A stretch of DNA of 64,000 nucleotides from positions 582,058 to 646,057 of the forward strand of contig NZ_JAAXMM010000001.1 in the NCBI RefSeq assembly GCF_012276985.1, in the 5' to 3' direction. Every line of letters begins with the position of its first letter. The stretch's first letter is position 1. The notes beneath the pieces were generated by a model. The model searched no databases. It was not told where the DNA came from and saw only the letters and a list, made by a program, of their open reading frames with translations. Source of the DNA: Agrobacterium sp. a22-2 (lineage in GTDB: Bacteria > Pseudomonadota > Alphaproteobacteria > Rhizobiales > Rhizobiaceae). Below are positions 53,862-61,830 of the stretch, piece after piece. The position numbers were made by a program, and so were the translations under genes.

Positions 53862-55373
53862 TCACGCGGCAATGCCGGCCATCATCAGGCCAAGCGTCTG
53901 TTCGCCGGCATCCGGCATTTTCTCTCCGACGATCTTTCCGGCGAACATCACCAGGATACGGTCCGAGAGCGAGCGAATCTCGTCCAGTTCAACCGACACC
54001 AACAGGATGGCCTTGCCTGCGTCACGCGTCTCGATGATCCGCTTGTGAATGAATTCGATCGCGCCGATATCGACGCCGCGGGTCGGCTGGCCGACGATCA
54101 ACAGCTTCGGATCGCGCTCGATCTCGCGGGCGACAACGATCTTCTGCTGGTTGCCGCCGGAAAAGTTCGCGGTCTTCAAACGGGGATTGGGCGGGCGGAT
54201 ATCGTATTTCTCGATCTCTTCGATGGCCGCCTTGCGAATGGCGTCCGGGTCCAGCATCAGGCCCTTGCCGTATCTTTCATCGCGGTGGTAACCGAGAATG
54301 GCGTTCTCGCTTTCCTCGAAACTCAGCACCAGACCCATATGGTGGCGGTCTTCGGGAATATGGGCAAGGCCGATCGACCGCAGCGCAGCCGGGTCGAGGC
54401 CGGCAACGTTCTGGCCGCCGATGAAAATTTCGCCGGAGGTCGGTTTGCGGATGCCGGTAATCGCTTCCAGCAACTCGCTCTGGCCGTTGCCGGCGACGCC
54501 CGCAATGCCGACGATCTCGCCATGCCGCACATCGAAGGACACGTTGTCGACCATGGTGACGCCGCGACCGTCCTTGACCGTCAGATTACGCACCGACAGG
54601 AAGACCTCGCCCGGCTTGGCATCGCCCTTGTCGACATGCAGCAAGACACGGCGGCCGACCATCAGTTCCGCCAGTTCCTCCACCGTGGTTTCCGAGGTCT
54701 TGCGGGTGGCGACCATTTCGCCGCGGCGCATGACAGACACCGTGTCGGTGATTGCCATGATTTCGCGCAGCTTATGGGTGATCAGCACGATCGTCTTGCC
54801 TTGGTCGCGCAGCACGCCGAGGATCTTGAAGAGGTGATCGGCCTCCGATGGCGTCAGCACGCCGGTCGGCTCGTCGAGGATCAGGATCTCGGCGCCGCGA
54901 TACATGGCTTTGAGAATTTCGACGCGCTGCTGCAGGCCGACGGCAAGCTCTTCGACCACCGCATCGGGATCGACCTCGAGGCCGTAATCGTCGGCCAGGC
55001 GCTTCAAGGAGGCGCGTGCCGCTGCCGTGCCTTTGCCCAGGAAGGCCCCGCCTTCGGCACCCAGCATCAGGTTTTCAACCACAGTGAAATTTTCGACCAG
55101 CATGAAATGCTGGTGGACCATGCCGATGCCAGCAGCGATCGCCGCCTGGCTGTCGCGAATGAGGATCGGCTTGCCATCGATCTTAATGGTTCCACCATCG
55201 GCGTGATAGAAGCCGTAGAGGATCGACATCAGGGTCGACTTGCCGGCACCGTTTTCCCCGATGATGCCATGGATGGAGCCCTTGGCGACGGTCAGGTTGA
55301 TGTTCTTGTTGGCATGGACTGCACCGAACCTCTTTTCGATGCCGATGAGTTCGATGGCAGGCGCTTGGCTCAC
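53862..55373 (-). CDS. nucleoside-type ABC transporter ATP-binding protein, tandem ATPase
   Basis: A 503-residue protein with two ATPase domains, as in RbsA/NupO importers. The first has Walker A GENGAGKST (about 37) and LILDEPTGVLTPSE (about 162); the second has AGVAGNGQSELLEAITG (a degenerate P-loop, about 275) and signature LSGG-like FSGGNQQKIV (about 402). The start is taken as GTG 55373 with GGAG nine bases upstream. ATG 55412 lies inside a terminator hairpin and has no ribosome site. Confidence 0.93.
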   Translation of the reverse strand: MSQAPAIELIGIEKRFGAVHANKNINLTVAKGSIHGIIGENGAGKSTLMSILYGFYHADGGTIKIDGKPILIRDSQAAIAAGIGMVHQHFMLVENFTVVENLMLGAEGGAFLGKGTAAARASLKRLADDYGLEVDPDAVVEELAVGLQQRVEILKAMYRGAEILILDEPTGVLTPSEADHLFKILGVLRDQGKTIVLITHKLREIMAITDTVSVMRRGEMVATRKTSETTVEELAELMVGRRVLLHVDKGDAKPGEVFLSVRNLTVKDGRGVTMVDNVSFDVRHGEIVGIAGVAGNGQSELLEAITGIRKPTSGEIFIGGQNVAGLDPAALRSIGLAHIPEDRHHMGLVLSFEESENAILGYHRDERYGKGLMLDPDAIRKAAIEEIEKYDIRPPNPRLKTANFSGGNQQKIVVAREIERDPKLLIVGQPTRGVDIGAIEFIHKRIIETRDAGKAILLVSVELDEIRSLSDRILVMFAGKIVGEKMPDAGEQTLGLMMAGIAA

Positions 55374-55400
55374 GTCGATAAGCTCCGAATGGCGGACATG

Positions 55401-55437
55401 AAAAGGGCGCAAAACGGAATTGCCCGCCTTGCGCCCT
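55401..55437 (-). terminator. intercistronic terminator/attenuator after the binding-protein gene
   Basis: On the minus strand, GAGGGCGCAA - 16-base loop - TTGCGCCCTTTT forms an eight-base GC-rich stem followed by T residues, ten bases after the binding-protein stop. Partial termination would give more binding protein than transporter, a common pattern in ABC operons. Confidence 0.8.
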
Positions 55438-55446
55438 CGGATTAAA

Positions 55447-56439
55447 TCACTTCGGGCAGGAATTGTCCGACATATAATCGTGGACCTTGATGGTTCCCGC
55501 GATAATATCGGCCTTGGCCTTTTCGACAGCAGCCTTCATCTCTTCCGTCACGAGCTTGGTATTGTATTCGTCCAGCGCATAGCCGACGCCATCTTCCTTG
55601 ACGCCAAGCGACTGAACGCCGCCAGTGAACTTGTCAGCCTTGGTGTCGGTATAGGCATTGTAGACGGCCAAGTCGACGCGCTTGACCATCGAGGTCAGAA
55701 CCGAACCCGGATGAACGTAGTTCTGGTTGCTATCGACGCCGATCGAGAACTTGCCGTTGTCGGCAGCGGTCTGGAGAACGCCGAGGCCGGTGGCGCCGGC
55801 CGCCGCGTAAACGACATCCGCACCCTGGTCGATCTGGTTCTTGGTGAGTTCGCCGCCGCGGACCGGGTCGTTCCAGGCAGCGCCGGTCGTGCCGGTCATG
55901 TTCTGGAACACTTCGATCTTGGCATTGGCAGCGCGCGCGCCCTGCTCGTAACCACAGGCAAACTTGCGGATCAGCGGAATGTCCATGCCGCCGACGAAGC
56001 CGACCTTGCCGGACTTCGAGGCCATGCCGGCGAGGACGCCGACGAGGAAGGAGCCTTCTTCTTCCTTGTAGACGACCGAGCGCACGTTCGGCAGTTCAAC
56101 AACGGAATCGACCAGGACGAACTTGGTGTCGGGGAATTCGGCGGCGACCTTCTCGATAGCCGAGGTCCAGGCGAAGGACACGGCGACGACCGGGTTGAAG
56201 CCCTTGGAGGCGAAGTTGCGGATTGCCTGCTCGCCCTGCGTATCGCCGGTCGGCTCGAAATCGCGGTAGTCGATACCGGTTTCGGCCTTGAACTTCTCGG
56301 CGCCGGCATAGGCTGCTTCGTTGAACGACTTGTCGAATTTACCGCCGGTGCCGTAGACAAGCGCCGGCTTAACGTCTGCGGCGAGCGCCGTTGCCGACAT
56401 CGCGGCCAAAGCAAAGAGACTCAAGACGGTTTTTTTCAT
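55447..56439 (-). CDS. BmpA/Med-family nucleoside-binding protein
   Basis: A 330-residue periplasmic binding protein of the basic membrane protein (BMP) family. A signal peptide (MKKTVLSLFALAAMSATALAA, shown as its ends MKK and ALAA) precedes the ligand domain: GTGGKFDKSFNEAAYAGAEK in part (about 31), SFAWTSAIEKVA, GGMDIPLIRKFACGYEQG in part, and DVVYAAAGATGLGV. BMP proteins of this kind bind nucleosides, which agrees with the downstream cdd-punA-deoC-deoA. The signal ends in Ala rather than a lipobox Cys. It heads the operon. Confidence 0.93.
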   Translation of the reverse strand: MKKTVLSLFALAAMSATALAADVKPALVYGTGGKFDKSFNEAAYAGAEKFKAETGIDYRDFEPTGDTQGEQAIRNFASKGFNPVVAVSFAWTSAIEKVAAEFPDTKFVLVDSVVELPNVRSVVYKEEEGSFLVGVLAGMASKSGKVGFVGGMDIPLIRKFACGYEQGARAANAKIEVFQNMTGTTGAAWNDPVRGGELTKNQIDQGADVVYAAAGATGLGVLQTAADNGKFSIGVDSNQNYVHPGSVLTSMVKRVDLAVYNAYTDTKADKFTGGVQSLGVKEDGVGYALDEYNTKLVTEEMKAAVEKAKADIIAGTIKVHDYMSDNSCPK

Positions 56440-56495
56440 TGTGCAGCCCTGTTGTTGCTATTGATCTTTTTTTAGGTCCTCCCGCACGTCTTGAA

Positions 56496-56507
56496 CAGAC
56501 ATGTCTG
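56496..56507. promoter_or_regulatory. 12-base palindrome upstream of the nucleoside operon
   Basis: CAGACATGTCTG is a perfect palindrome 57 bases before the binding-protein start, flanked by a T-rich run at 56466-56473. It could be an operator for the nucleoside operon. The rest of the gap (56440-56673) has no gene; a weak AAGCCCGCT...AGCGGGTTT stem at 56627-56662 may end msrA transcripts. Confidence 0.35.
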
Positions 56508-56673
56508 CGACCCCGCCCGACAGCCCCTCGGCAGTCGGACTTGGGTCATCCTTGCATGGCTCCAGAAAAAATTCACCAGATTTTTTTCATCCGGTAAAGA
56601 TTTGTAGAAACGACTGATTTTTCATCAAGCCCGCTCAAAATTGGCTCATTTCAAGCGGGTTTCTGATCAAAAC

Positions 56674-57324
56674 CTAGCCGATCGGGCAGGACACGCCAAT
56701 GCCGCGCAACCCGCAATAGCCATTGGGATTTTTTGCGAGGTATTGCTGATGATAGTCCTCGGCATAGAAGAATTCCGGGGCCGGAATGATCTCGGTGGTT
56801 ACCTTGGATGTGCGCCCGGCCGAAGTCAGCGCCGCCTGGAAAGCGTCGCGAACACGGTTTGCCGTTTCAAGATCCGCCGCGTTCTCCACATAAATGGCTG
56901 ACCGATAAGTCGTGCCGATATCATTGCCCTGGCGCATGCCCTGGGTCGGATCGTGGGCTTCGAAAAATACCTTGAGCAACGCTTCGAGGGTTACCGTGGC
57001 CGGATCGAAAACGACTTTGACGACCTCGGTATGACCGGTCAGGCCGGTGACCGTTTCCTGATAGGTCGGGTTGGGCGTGTAGCCACCGGCATAACCGGCC
57101 GCCGTTACCCAGACGCCCGGGATCTGCCACAGCAGGCGTTCGGCGCCCCAGAAGCAGCCCATGCCGAGATAAACGGTGGCCATGCCCTCGGGGTAAGGGC
57201 CTTTCAACGGCCGGCCGGACACGAAATGCGTCACAGCGGTGGCGATCGGCTCTACCCGACCGGGAAGAGCCGTTGCCACGGTCGGCATCGTCGTCTTTTT
57301 GTTGAACATATCGATCACATACAT
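56674..57324 (-). CDS. msrA: peptide methionine sulfoxide reductase MsrA
   Basis: A 216-residue repair enzyme reducing the S form of methionine sulfoxide. The catalytic GMGCFWGAE is at about residues 54-62. It also has [25 protein letters not shown] in part, and [20 protein letters not shown] [11 protein letters not shown] resolving Cys may be in the C-terminal [11 protein letters not shown]. The start at 57324 has AAGGAGG five bases upstream; the frame to 57375 has none. The N-terminal extension before GCFWG is typical of the longer MsrA form. Confidence 0.95.
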   Translation of the reverse strand: MYVIDMFNKKTTMPTVATALPGRVEPIATAVTHFVSGRPLKGPYPEGMATVYLGMGCFWGAERLLWQIPGVWVTAAGYAGGYTPNPTYQETVTGLTGHTEVVKVVFDPATVTLEALLKVFFEAHDPTQGMRQGNDIGTTYRSAIYVENAADLETANRVRDAFQAALTSAGRTSKVTTEIIPAPEFFYAEDYHQQYLAKNPNGYCGLRGIGVSCPIG

Positions 57325-57381
57325 CTGCGCCTCCTTGCGTATTTGTCGCACAGCGGATTTCCAGAACCGGCCCATCGCTCC

Positions 57382-57702
57382 TCAGGCGGCAAAGCGTCCC
57401 GCCAGGGACGGCTTTCGGTAACCGCACATCCAAAGAAAGAGTGACAAAAGCAGGAACACGGCAAAAGCCGGCTGACCCAGCACCCATGCGACGCCGTTCT
57501 GCCAGATCCAAGCCCCTATATAGTGTTCGACGCCCGTCTGAACCAGGGCCAGCGTTGAGGAACTGAGATCCGCCCAAGCAGCTCCAAAGGAGGTCATGAC
57601 GACCTCGGAAGAGGCAACGGATTCGATCGAGTCGATCGCCGCAGCCAGCACTGCGATTGCCAGGGCGACCAGACTGAGAAGCCGGAAGAGAAATCTGATC
57701 AC
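57382..57702 (-). CDS. conserved-type small membrane protein, two helices
   Basis: A 106-residue protein starting with GTG, with GGAG six bases upstream. Hydrophobic segments lie at about residues 5-22 and 75-92, separated by an external loop with AWADLSSSTLALVQTGVEHY in part; a short basic tail (RKPSLAGRF) ends it. The layout suggests both ends in the cytoplasm. No function is recognised. It lies 57 bases upstream of msrA on the same strand. Confidence 0.7.
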   Translation of the reverse strand: MIRFLFRLLSLVALAIAVLAAAIDSIESVASSEVVMTSFGAAWADLSSSTLALVQTGVEHYIGAWIWQNGVAWVLGQPAFAVFLLLSLFLWMCGYRKPSLAGRFAA

Positions 57703-57903
57703 CCGTCACTCCGTTTACTGCCTGCATGAACCGTTCGTGCAACCAATATGGACAGCCAGAGCAATTGCGCAACATGGAACCACGGCAAGTTTTATCCAAG
57801 ACCGTCAGAAAACTGTCAGATTCCGGTTGATCCCACGGAATTCATCGGTATATATCGCGGCCGTTCCAACGGTTTGTTTCACACGCGAAGCAACCGGCTT
57901 TAC

Positions 57904-57993
57904 GGACAGGTGGCCGAGTGGTTTAAGGCGCACGCCTGGAACGCGTGTGTGCGTGAAAGCGTACCGTGGGTTCGAATCCCACCCTGTCCGCCA
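57904..57993 (+). tRNA. tRNA-Ser (anticodon GGA)
   Basis: A 90-base class II tRNA. The acceptor stem GGACAGG/CCTGTCC closes the cloverleaf, the anticodon stem CACGC/GCGTG encloses CTGGAAC with anticodon GGA, a long variable arm follows, and the T-loop GTTCGAATC is present. A discriminator G and an encoded CCA end it. The 3' side borders a hydrolase/TetR pair; no second copy of the tRNA 3' end was seen to mark an integrated element. Confidence 0.97.
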
Positions 57994-58125
57994 GTCAGGC
58001 AATTGTCCGACTCGATGCCCTCCATTCCAGGATTTCACCTTGATACCGGGCGGCACAACGAACCATCGATTCCGCGCTGTAGCCCGATATCTCGATCGCT
58101 TGACTCTCGGTCGGACGATGATGAG

Positions 58126-59340
58126 TCACGCGGACATTGTCGTTACGACTGAATGAAGAATGGCATTCATGGGTGCAGCTATGGCCGGATCACCATAGTC
58201 GCCAGCGGTGGTGACGACGGCGAGGTCCAGGTCCGGCACCAGGAAAAGCCGCTGTCCCCCGTTTCCGATGGCTGCCGTTACGGACAAGTCTCTGTCTTTC
58301 CAGCGCGTCGTCATCGACCACCACTGGAAGCCATAGCCGCCGATGGGCGCAGTCATGATGCTTGGCGTGATCGATCGGGCAATCCAGTCAACAGGCACGA
58401 CCGACCGCCCCTGCCATTCACCGCCCGCGAGCATCATCGCTCCAAGCTTCATAAGCTCACGGGGCCTCAGCCGCAGGCCTATCGCAGCCATGGGCGTGCC
58501 ATAAACGTCTCCGACCCATTCCCAATCGGTGATGCCCAGCGGAACAAACAGGTTTTGTTCCGCGATCTGGCGGAGGGAACGTTTCGTCGATCGTTCCATG
58601 ATCTCGGCGAGGACTGCTGTGAGGCCGCCGCTGTAAGTGAACAGCTTTCCGGGCGGGGCGACCACGTCGCGCTGAAACACGTAGCTGTAGGCACATGGAC
58701 TGAGGGCGAGGCCGATCTCGTCGGTCGATGAGGCGCGGCGAACAGGAGAGGGTTCGGTCCATTCCAATCCCGCCGTCATTGTCAGGAGATGGCGAACACA
58801 GATCGCGCGGCGCGCGGTGTCATTCAAGGCGGTGCATTCCGGGTAGAGCGATGAAACCGAAGTATCGATACCCGGCACCTCGCCGCGATCGAGGAGGATG
58901 CCGTACAGAAGCCCGACGATGCTTTTGCTGACCGAGCGCATGTCATGAAGGTCCGCTTGTGCGAACTGCCGCCGCGAGGCCCACAGACTGTAGATCGAGC
59001 GGTCGAACCCTGGGCGGTACAGTTCGGCCGTCAACTTTCCGTGCCGCAGAACGAGCACGCTGTGAATGTTCGCCGTACTTCTCTGAACGCCCTCCAGCAT
59101 AGCTTGCAGAGCCTTGGAGTCGATGCCCAGGTCTGCCGGCGCTCCGATCGCGAGGTTGTCGGCGGCAGGCGCCGGTGTAAAAACGCCTTTCGGAGAGATT
59201 GAACCAGCGGCCCGAGCAATGTCGAGTGCGGCAAATGTCGGCGCCGCCAGAACGAGCGGTGCAGCCAGCATTGTTTTCAGGAGGCTGCGGCGTGGTATTT
59301 GCCGTTCAGACAGGGTGACCCGATTACCATCGTCGTTCAT
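58126..59340 (-). CDS. exported serine beta-lactamase-like hydrolase (class C/DD-peptidase family)
   Basis: A 404-residue protein with a Tat-type signal (PRRSLLKTMLAAPLVLAAP in part). The catalytic SxxK is SVSKS (about residue 137), the second motif Tyr-x-Ser/Asn is TYSGG (about 239) and the third KTG-like region reads IGNGGQ (about 361). The family covers EstB-type esterases, DD-peptidases and 6-aminohexanoate-dimer hydrolases; sequence alone does not choose, and true beta-lactamase activity is not implied. It is next to a tRNA and a TetR gene. Confidence 0.85.
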   Translation of the reverse strand: MNDDGNRVTLSERQIPRRSLLKTMLAAPLVLAAPTFAALDIARAAGSISPKGVFTPAPAADNLAIGAPADLGIDSKALQAMLEGVQRSTANIHSVLVLRHGKLTAELYRPGFDRSIYSLWASRRQFAQADLHDMRSVSKSIVGLLYGILLDRGEVPGIDTSVSSLYPECTALNDTARRAICVRHLLTMTAGLEWTEPSPVRRASSTDEIGLALSPCAYSYVFQRDVVAPPGKLFTYSGGLTAVLAEIMERSTKRSLRQIAEQNLFVPLGITDWEWVGDVYGTPMAAIGLRLRPRELMKLGAMMLAGGEWQGRSVVPVDWIARSITPSIMTAPIGGYGFQWWSMTTRWKDRDLSVTAAIGNGGQRLFLVPDLDLAVVTTAGDYGDPAIAAPMNAILHSVVTTMSA

Positions 59341-59482
59341 GCTGAACTCTCCTCTTGTCGCGGCTACACCTCACCGAAGCGCCTGCGACATGATGCGAGG
59401 AAAACTCAGTTTCTCCTACTCGGCTTGTCCGATGCGGTCGCAACCGATTTAAGATGTTGAAACCAATAAAATATCGCGTGCG

Positions 59483-60145
59483 TCAGGAGGGTTCAGCGGG
59501 GGAACTGCTCGCATTGGCGGACTGAGAGAAGCCGAGGAGATAGGCACGGACGAACCCCACCGTTTCGTTTTCCAGCGATTCAAGCGGCAGGTCGCTGGCC
59601 TCTCCCTGTTCGGTCAACGCACGGGCAACGCCGAAGACCGCCCGCGACACGACGAACAAACGGATCGGATCAATCGCCGGCACGTCGGGTCCAAGCAGAT
59701 GGCCCGATTTTCGGGCAAGTGACCCGACGACATCATCGAGCAACCGGTCGTGCTCGGCGCCGAAACCGGACGAGATATAGAAACTCATGACCGCGCGCCG
59801 CACGTCTCGGTCGGCGCGGTGACGCGCGAACAGCGTGCGGATCAGAACCCGAAGCGCATCTTCGCTCCTTGCGCCGTCGACGGCCTCCGTCAGCGACCTG
59901 CGATCCTCATGAAGAATCTGCCTCGCCAGCGCGATGCTGATCGAATCCTTGTCCGGAAAATATCCATAGAGTGTGCCGATGCTGACGCCTGCGACTTCGG
60001 CGACCCTATTGGTGTTGAAGGCCGCGCGCCCCTCTGTCCGCAGGATGCGAACGGATGCTTCTAGGATTGCGGCCACGGTTGCTTGAGCCCGTGCCTGCGA
60101 TGGTTTGCGCCTTGGTTCGAAGCCGGGTTCGCGTCTGAAATTCAT
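59483..60145 (-). CDS. TetR-family transcriptional regulator
   Basis: A 220-residue TetR-type repressor. The N-terminal helix-turn-helix (TNRVAEVAGVSIGTLYGYFPDKDSI, core VSIGTLYGYFPDKD, about 55-68) is canonical, and the C-terminal ligand domain is helical. The start at 60145 (MNFRREPG) gives the usual N-terminus; 60193 and 60238 are upstream alternatives without better ribosome sites. It lies upstream of the hydrolase gene on the same strand and may control it. Confidence 0.88.
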   Translation of the reverse strand: MNFRREPGFEPRRKPSQARAQATVAAILEASVRILRTEGRAAFNTNRVAEVAGVSIGTLYGYFPDKDSISIALARQILHEDRRSLTEAVDGARSEDALRVLIRTLFARHRADRDVRRAVMSFYISSGFGAEHDRLLDDVVGSLARKSGHLLGPDVPAIDPIRLFVVSRAVFGVARALTEQGEASDLPLESLENETVGFVRAYLLGFSQSANASSSPAEPS

Positions 60146-60509
60146 CAAGATGGTCCGCAGCCGGGGCCGTTCTACAATATGAGAAATCCTCATATACCAT
60201 GCCGAGGAAGACACAACAACCGGCGCTGGGTCAACCATTGTCTACAGAGCATACTCAAGGTTGAGTGAGGGCTATGGCATAGACATTTCGGAAATATCCC
60301 AGACAATGCTCGCTGCCGATTTCGTCAATGGTGGCAAGCGGTCGGACGTCGATTGAGAATCGACATCCCCGACACGGGCCATGCAGACACAGCGCCAATG
60401 GTCCGCCGCACCGTATCCACATGACCCACGCCCCTCAATTCTGGGGGAGAAAGTTCATTCTAGAGACGATTGCGGCGAAGGCTATTGCGAAAAGTAGCCC
60501 TGCTGCGAA
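60146..60509. other. 364-base stretch without a recognisable gene
   Basis: The region between the TetR start and the CoxG-like stop shows no supported open frame, tRNA or clear terminator. It should hold the TetR promoter. A part of it may be coding if the TetR start is really at 60238. Confidence 0.5.
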
Positions 60510-60968
60510 TTACGTCGCGACCTGCTCGCCTGCTGCAAGGGTACCGAACTTGGCAAAGAATTCACCGGCCAGCTTCTTGGCGGTGGAATCGATCAACCGG
60601 CTGCCGAGCTGGGCGATCTTGCCGCCGACTTCCGCCTTGACCGTGTAGGACAGAATCGTGGCCGAAGGACCATCCTCGACCAGGGACACCTCGGCACCGC
60701 CCTTGGCAAAGCCGGCAAGGCCACCCTTGCCTTCCCCGACAATGGTGTAGGACCGCGGCGGATTGAGATCCTTCAGCTCGACCGAACCTTCGAACTTCGC
60801 CTTGATCGGCCCGACCTTCAGCACGACTTTGGCGGTCATTGCATTGTCGGCCGTCTTTTCCAGGCTTTCGCAACCGGGGATGGCCTGCCGCAGACATTCG
60901 GGATCGTTCAAGGCCCGCCACACATCCTCTATGGACGCTTCGATCCGTTCACTGCCGTTCATATCCAT
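60510..60968 (-). CDS. coxG: CoxG-family SRPBCC protein
   Basis: A 152-residue START-like domain protein of the carbon monoxide dehydrogenase subunit G family: IEASIEDVWRALNDPECLRQAIPGC in part (about 8-30), AKFEGSVELKDLNPP in part, GGKIAQLGSRLID near the C-terminus. CoxG recruits CO dehydrogenase to the membrane in Oligotropha. This copy ends at GEQVAT without the C-terminal hydrophobic anchor of longer CoxG. The start at 60968 has AGAGGAA upstream. It follows coxF by 17 bases. Confidence 0.88.
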   Translation of the reverse strand: MDMNGSERIEASIEDVWRALNDPECLRQAIPGCESLEKTADNAMTAKVVLKVGPIKAKFEGSVELKDLNPPRSYTIVGEGKGGLAGFAKGGAEVSLVEDGPSATILSYTVKAEVGGKIAQLGSRLIDSTAKKLAGEFFAKFGTLAAGEQVAT

Positions 60969-60985
60969 TGACTGTTCCTCTTCCC

Positions 60986-61819
60986 TTATTCCTCGTCCGG
61001 TCCATCGCCGCGCTGACCGCGACGGCGAAGCCTTGTGATTTCTGCCAGGACCGACAACGCGATCTCGTCCGGCGTGATGGCGCCGAGATCGAGGCCCGCC
61101 GGCCCCTTGACCCTGTCCAGCAGGCCGGCATCCACGCCGTCTGCCGTCAGCTTTTCCCGCAAGGCGGCCATTTTCCGACGGCTGCCGACAAAGCCGCAAT
61201 AATCGGCCTTTGTCTCCACTGCCGCCTTCAGGGCCGCCTCGTCTCCTCTTCCCTGCGTGGAGACTACTATAAATCGCGGCGGCTTTGCATCTTTTTCAAA
61301 TGCATAGCCGTCGATCCATCGATCCGCCTCCGCCGGCTCCGAAAGATCCGCCGCGGGGGCCGCGAGCGTGACATGATAACCGAGCGCGCGGGCCTGCGAG
61401 ACAAGAGCCAGGGCCACCGGACTGGCGCCGAAAACCATCAAGGCCGGGCGCGGCAGGACCGGCTCGATGAAGATGTCCATGGATCCCTTGCTGGGGCACA
61501 TGTTGCGGGCGAATTGCACGCCGTCGCGGCTGTCGCCGGGCCGCACGCCGAGATCGGCGAGAAGATCGCCCGGCTGGACCGAGACGAGCCGTGCCTGGCC
61601 ATCGGCCAGCGCCGCGTTGGCGGCACGCAGCACGGCGCCTCGGGCACAGCCGCCGCCGATCCAGCCGGCGGCAATCGTGCCGTCCGGGCGGATAACGGCC
61701 TTGGCGCCGGCCTTGGCGGCCGTGACCGACACGGTGCGCACGACGGTGGCGAGGACAAATGCCTGTTCAGCGGTTTTCAAGCGGGCTGCCAGATCCATCA
61801 CATCGACATGCACGGTCAT
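60986..61819 (-). CDS. coxF: XdhC/CoxF-family protein
   Basis: A 277-residue protein with an N-terminal XdhC/CoxI segment (GWIGGGCARGAVL, about 52) and a C-terminal Rossmann domain (VFGASPVALALVSQARALG in part, about 141; DYCGFVGSRRK, about 219). XdhC relatives deliver or sulfurate molybdenum cofactor for hydroxylases. The order coxD-coxE-this-coxG identifies it as CoxF, though CoxI is a close paralogue. The start at 61819 has AAGGAGG upstream; 62125 lies within coxE. Confidence 0.88.
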   Translation of the reverse strand: MTVHVDVMDLAARLKTAEQAFVLATVVRTVSVTAAKAGAKAVIRPDGTIAAGWIGGGCARGAVLRAANAALADGQARLVSVQPGDLLADLGVRPGDSRDGVQFARNMCPSKGSMDIFIEPVLPRPALMVFGASPVALALVSQARALGYHVTLAAPAADLSEPAEADRWIDGYAFEKDAKPPRFIVVSTQGRGDEAALKAAVETKADYCGFVGSRRKMAALREKLTADGVDAGLLDRVKGPAGLDLGAITPDEIALSVLAEITRLRRRGQRGDGPDEE

Positions 61820-61830
61820 CGCATCCTCCT

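Noticed and set aside
53817..55445. Plus-strand open frame of 542 codons
   Set aside because: It is antisense to the tandem ATPase, which has two full sets of ABC motifs.
57970..60509. Genomic island integrated at the tRNA-Ser gene
   Set aside because: No integrase and no repeat of the tRNA 3' end could be found; kept only as a low-interest possibility.
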